64,000 bases of DNA from Myxococcales bacterium. Lineage in GTDB: Bacteria; Lernaellota; Lernaellaia; Lernaellales; Lernaellaceae. Where the stretch lies: assembly GCA_012517325.1 (NCBI GenBank), contig JAAYVF010000012.1, forward strand, positions 17,068 to 81,067, written 5' to 3'. Both the position numbers and the translations under genes were made by a program. This document shows, one piece after another, positions 60,522 to 64,000 of the stretch (positions are counted from its first letter, which is position 1; the number at the start of each line of letters is the position of its first letter). The notes below the pieces were generated by a model. That model worked only from the letters and a program-made list of their open reading frames with translations, ran no database searches and was not told the origin of the DNA.

Positions 60522-61409
60522 TTACCCGGCCCGGAGTACATGCCGCCAGAGAAACTGAATGTTCCCCTTCGGCGACTTCGGGATTTCCATTTCTAACATG
60601 TTTTGGGCCAGCTTGGCAAAGGTCTTTGCGGCGGGCGAATTGGGGAAAGCATCCAGAATCGGCGTCTGTTTTTGGACGGCCTTGGTGAGGTTGGGATCAT
60701 GCGGCACCCAACCGAGAAAATCGATGGAAATATCCAAAAACCGGTTCGCGACCTTGGCCAAATGACGGTAAACATCCAGGCCCTGCTTTTCGTCACGCAC
60801 CATGTTGACCAACAAATGAAAGCGCTTTTCTTGGTAGCGGGTCGACAACACCTTCATCAGCGCGTAGGCGTCGGTCATGCTGGTCGGTTCCGGAGTGACG
60901 ACCACCACGATCTGCTGGGCCACCACGTTGAAGTACATGACGTTCGGCCCGATCCCCGCCCCGGTATCCAGGATCATCACGTCCAGGTCGATTTCCCAGT
61001 TTTCGAACTGGGCCACCAGATCCAACCGCTCGCTCTCCGTCAGTTCCGGGACCTCGTCGACGCCGCTCGAAGCCGGCAGAATCAGCAGGCCCCCCGGCCC
61101 CTCGACGATCACATCTTGAATCCGCTTTTCACCGGTCAGCACATGTTGGATCGTGTACTGCGGTTTCAAGCCCAGGACCACGTCGATATTGGCCAGCCCC
61201 AGATCGGTATCGAAGATCAGCACCTTCCGCTGCAGGCGGGACAGAGCGATCCCCAGGTTCGCGGCGACGTTGGTCTTGCCCACGCCGCCCTTGCCCGAGG
61301 TGATCGAAATCACGCGCACCGGCCGGCCTTCCACCGCCGGCACCCGCTCGTCCACGGCTTTCTCCCGATGTTCCTGAGCCTTTTTTCGCAGCAGTTCGGC
61401 TTGATCCAC
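60522..61409 (-). CDS. flhG: FlhG (FleN/MinD-like ATPase)
   Basis: 295 residues of the ParA/MinD family. The deviant Walker A is SGKGGVGKT with the signature Lys, and Walker B-like stretches VLIFDTDLGLANIDVVLG and VMILDTGAG are present. FlhG controls flagellar number and placement together with FlhF. Its gene lies 20 bases after flhF and shares the run with fliA. Confidence 0.9.
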   Translation of the reverse strand: MDQAELLRKKAQEHREKAVDERVPAVEGRPVRVISITSGKGGVGKTNVAANLGIALSRLQRKVLIFDTDLGLANIDVVLGLKPQYTIQHVLTGEKRIQDVIVEGPGGLLILPASSGVDEVPELTESERLDLVAQFENWEIDLDVMILDTGAGIGPNVMYFNVVAQQIVVVVTPEPTSMTDAYALMKVLSTRYQEKRFHLLVNMVRDEKQGLDVYRHLAKVANRFLDISIDFLGWVPHDPNLTKAVQKQTPILDAFPNSPAAKTFAKLAQNMLEMEIPKSPKGNIQFLWRHVLRAG

Positions 61410-61429
61410 CTGTACAGTGCCTTTCGTCC

Positions 61430-62668
61430 TCAGACTTGCGCGGCCACGTCCAGCAACAGATCCGCGACCCGCTCGGGCGTCGCTTCCTCGATATCGTCCG
61501 GCACGTTCTGTCCGACCGTGAAGTACGAACAGGGAATGCGCGTCTGTTGCATCAGGTTGTACAGATTACCAAAATTATTGGCTTCGTCCAACTTGGAAAC
61601 GATCAGGCTGGCGATGGGCAGGGCGCTATAGCGATCGACGATGTCCCGCAGGTCCTCCGCGGCGGTCGTGGCGGCCAGGATCAGGTGCACATCCATGGCG
61701 ATGCCGGTCTGGTGGAATTTGACCAGCTCGCCCATCATCCGCATGTCCTTCGGGCTGGCGCCCGCGGTGTCGATGAACAGCGTGTCCTTGTCGGCGTGCT
61801 TGAGCGCGGCTTGCGCCAGATCGGCGTCGCTCATGCAGACTTCCACCGGGACGTTCAAAATGCGGGCGTAGGTGCGAAGCTGATCCACCGCGGAGATTCG
61901 AAACGTATCGACTGTCAGCAGGGCGACCGAGCGGTTCATCTCGAACACCTGGCGCGCGGCCAGTTTGGCGATCGTGGTGGTTTTGCCGACGCCGGTCGGC
62001 CCGATGATCATGTGGATCTGCTGATCGCGGCCGGGGGCGAAAGGGGTGGCCGTGCGGATGTGATCCATCACGGCGGCGGCGAGATATTCCAGGCCGTAGA
62101 CGTCCGGGGCCAGCGACCGGCTTGAAAGTTGGCGGCTGGTCAGTTCGATCAATTCCTTGGCATAGACCGGGGCGATCCCGGCCTTGAGCAACCGCTCGTA
62201 ACCGGCGCTCAGCGCCCCTTCAAAAGCCAATTCGGGCGGCACGGAACCGCCGTTGGCGTCGTCGAGCAGCGCTTGCAGGTGATCGAGGCCTTTGGCGAAA
62301 TTTTCCAGCCGCACGGCGATGTTTTCCGGGTTCAGATTCCGCTGGATTTCCTCCAACCGGCCCGAAAGCGCGGTCAATTCGGCGATCAGCCGGCTCAAAT
62401 TGGCTTCCTGGGAAAGCGCCGGCCTGCCGCCTCCGGTAAACGGCAGCGCCTTGGCGCCGGCCTCGACCGGCCGACTCTCCGTTGCCGCCAATTCGGCGGC
62501 CGCGGCCGGTTGCGCGGTATCTTTGGAGGCGGTAACTTCGAGAGCCGCGCGGCCGTTTTTACCCTTGATGGTTCGAATCGACATGATGACCGCGTCGGGG
62601 CCCATTTCGCTTTTGACCGCCAGGATGGCTTCGCGAATGTGACCGACCGTGAACTTCCGAATTTGCAT
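61430..62668 (-). CDS. flhF: FlhF (SRP-type GTPase)
   Basis: 412 residues. The N-terminal 200 residues form the flagellar-specific region. The G1 loop is GPTGVGKTT (about 230), G2/G3 include VALLTVDTFRISAVDQL, and G4 is SKLDEA. The G3 motif reads DTAGASP where SRP GTPases normally have DTAGRSP or DTAGR. FlhF places the flagellum at the cell pole in many bacteria. It starts four bases after flhA. Confidence 0.92.
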   Translation of the reverse strand: MQIRKFTVGHIREAILAVKSEMGPDAVIMSIRTIKGKNGRAALEVTASKDTAQPAAAAELAATESRPVEAGAKALPFTGGGRPALSQEANLSRLIAELTALSGRLEEIQRNLNPENIAVRLENFAKGLDHLQALLDDANGGSVPPELAFEGALSAGYERLLKAGIAPVYAKELIELTSRQLSSRSLAPDVYGLEYLAAAVMDHIRTATPFAPGRDQQIHMIIGPTGVGKTTTIAKLAARQVFEMNRSVALLTVDTFRISAVDQLRTYARILNVPVEVCMSDADLAQAALKHADKDTLFIDTAGASPKDMRMMGELVKFHQTGIAMDVHLILAATTAAEDLRDIVDRYSALPIASLIVSKLDEANNFGNLYNLMQQTRIPCSYFTVGQNVPDDIEEATPERVADLLLDVAAQV

Positions 62669-62671
62669 GGC

Positions 62672-64000
62672 TTACACCCCCAGCACGCCGAGCGAATAGA
62701 TCTTGGCCTTGGGATCGATCTCGTTGTGCGACAACACCGTCACGCCCGGAACGAACTTGTCGATGAAGCGTTTGAAATGGCCGCGAATCAGCGGCGAGGT
62801 CAACAGAATCGGCCGCGCCCCGACCTCGTTGAACCGCTCGAACGATTTCTCGACCGCGGAAATGATCCGCTGGGCCAATTCGGGGTTCAGGGCCAGGTAG
62901 GAGCCTTGCTCGGTGTGATTGACGGCGTCGGACAGCGACTGTTCCAGGCGGCTGTCGAAGGTCATCAAGGTCATCGACCCGTCCTCGTTGATGTACTGCG
63001 ACGTGATGGCGCGGCCCAGCGACTGGCGGGCGTACTCGGTCAGCACGTCCGGATCCCGGGTCAGGTGCCCGTAATCGGCCAGCGTCTCCACGATCGTCAG
63101 CAAGTCGCGAATGGAAACCTCCTCGCGCAACAGATTCTTCAGCACCTTCTGCACCACACCCAGAGCTAGCAAGTTTGGGACCAACTCATCGACGACTTTC
63201 GAATAATTCTTCTTGAGGTTCTCCAGCAGGTGCGACACCTCCTGCCGACCGAGCAACTCATAGCTGTGAACCCTAAAGATTTCCGATAGATGCGTGGTGA
63301 TGACCGTCGACAAATCGACCACCGTGTAACCGGCGAATTGCGCCTGCTCGCGATCGCGTTTGCGAATCCACACCGCCGGCAGGCCGAAAGCCGGTTCGAC
63401 CGTCGGAATTCCGTCGATCGGCTTGTCAACGGTACCGGGGTCCATGGCCAGGAGCCGGTCGGGCATCAGGTCGCCGGAACCGACCTCGATTCCCTTGATC
63501 AGAATCCGGTATTGGCCGGGTTTGAGCTGCAAATTGTCGCGAATGTGGATCGGCGGCACGATCACGCCCATGCGCTGGGCGTATTGCTTGCGGATCGCCC
63601 GGATCTTGTCGAGCAATTCGCCGCCGGCGTCGGTATCGACCAGATTGATCAATCCGTATCCGACCTCGAGCTCGATCAAGTCCATGGAGAGGACTTCCTC
63701 CAGGGTTTCCGGTTGCACGGACGGTTCCGCCATCGCCGGCGGCGCTTCCTCAATGGCTTTTTTCGCCGCCTGGGTCTGCAAGCCCAGCAACAGCACCGCT
63801 CCCGACAACAGGCTGAACGGCAGGAAGGGCATTCCCGGGACGAAGGCGAAGAAAGCCAGGATGCCCGAGGCGATGAACAGGACCTTGGCCCGGCCGATCA
63901 ACTGCCCGCCGATGTCGCCCGCCAGGTCGGCGCTGCCGCTGGCCCGGGTGACGATGATGCCGGCGCCGGTGGAGACAATCAGGGCCGGGATCTGGGTGAC
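62672..64000 (-). CDS. flhA: FlhA, flagellar export gate protein (3' part; 5' end outside window)
   Basis: The C-terminal 442 or so residues of FlhA; the frame is open to the end of the window. The fragment starts in the conserved FHIPEP-type region (VTQIPALIVSTGAGII) and includes the last membrane helices and the cytoplasmic domain (about residues 100-442 of the fragment) that binds export chaperones. Full-length FlhA is about 690 residues, so roughly the first 250 are missing here. It heads the run flhA-flhF-flhG-fliA. Confidence 0.93.
   Translation of the reverse strand, partial: VTQIPALIVSTGAGIIVTRASGSADLAGDIGGQLIGRAKVLFIASGILAFFAFVPGMPFLPFSLLSGAVLLLGLQTQAAKKAIEEAPPAMAEPSVQPETLEEVLSMDLIELEVGYGLINLVDTDAGGELLDKIRAIRKQYAQRMGVIVPPIHIRDNLQLKPGQYRILIKGIEVGSGDLMPDRLLAMDPGTVDKPIDGIPTVEPAFGLPAVWIRKRDREQAQFAGYTVVDLSTVITTHLSEIFRVHSYELLGRQEVSHLLENLKKNYSKVVDELVPNLLALGVVQKVLKNLLREEVSIRDLLTIVETLADYGHLTRDPDVLTEYARQSLGRAITSQYINEDGSMTLMTFDSRLEQSLSDAVNHTEQGSYLALNPELAQRIISAVEKSFERFNEVGARPILLTSPLIRGHFKRFIDKFVPGVTVLSHNEIDPKAKIYSLGVLGV

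Overview
The window is GC-rich, gene-dense DNA from a Gram-negative, flagellated bacterium. The evidence is two outer-membrane beta-barrel proteins, many lipoproteins with a lipobox, and flagellar export and regulation genes. The most distinctive signature is a long Asp/Asn-rich linker placed directly after the lipid-anchor Cys in at least five lipoproteins. I associate this style with deltaproteobacteria-like or myxobacteria-like lineages and candidate phyla near them, but I cannot place the organism from sequence alone. I saw no rRNA, tRNA, CRISPR array, insertion sequence or phage gene.

Layout. 1-3.5 kb: the end of a beta-propeller glycosidase-like protein, an acetoacetate-decarboxylase-fold protein, a ketopantoate-reductase-like dehydrogenase and a TraB-like protein. 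3.8-8.2 kb: a PiT phosphate transporter; a good sigma70-type promoter driving an aberrant metK coupled to a PLP Cys/Met enzyme; then mutM. 8.2-12.1 kb: a GH4 glycosidase, then a three-gene haem cluster (beta-barrel with one CxxCH, monohaem lipoprotein, dihaem lipoprotein). 12.2-17 kb: an ABC ATPase, a fused GldF-GldG-type permease and a DUF4340 protein. 17-25.8 kb: a radical SAM protein, an MFS transporter, pepP, two Gfo/Idh/MocA oxidoreductases sandwiching a 90-residue unknown, and a Tat-exported nitroreductase-like lipoprotein. 25.8-32 kb: an L,D-transpeptidase, a polytopic membrane protein, an FAD amine-oxidase-like protein, an ArfB-like rescue factor, and a FadL-type porin preceded by a strikingly AT-rich island. 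32-43 kb: acidic-linker lipoproteins (one of about 1,511 residues), a DUF547 protein, the gap-pgk-tpiA operon and a WD40 lipoprotein. 43-48 kb: a 1,589-residue hybrid histidine kinase with a PocR domain. 48-54.4 kb: an operon of GH2, GH84 and a CrtC/AttH-like lipoprotein. 54.6-64 kb: a PilZ protein, then a flagellar run on the minus strand (flhA, flhF, flhG, a small membrane protein, fliA, an alkaline-phosphatase-superfamily hydrolase, a HAD phosphatase, a 106-residue unknown, fliK-like, FlhB C-domain-like).

The observation I rate highest is in the GH2/GH84 operon. Both enzymes have ordinary signal peptides without a lipobox, and both end in an Asp-rich tract followed by a terminal Cys motif (GGCGW and SGCGC). 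The third gene has the mirror image: an N-terminal lipobox Cys followed by an Asp-rich tract. This suggests an undescribed C-terminal Cys-based surface-anchoring signal working alongside ordinary lipoproteins. Other notable points are a MetK with four substituted catalytic positions, a compact putative porin-cytochrome unit, a 'sulfatase' whose formylglycine Cys is replaced by Thr, and a candidate FliA (sigma28) promoter ahead of the fliK genes.
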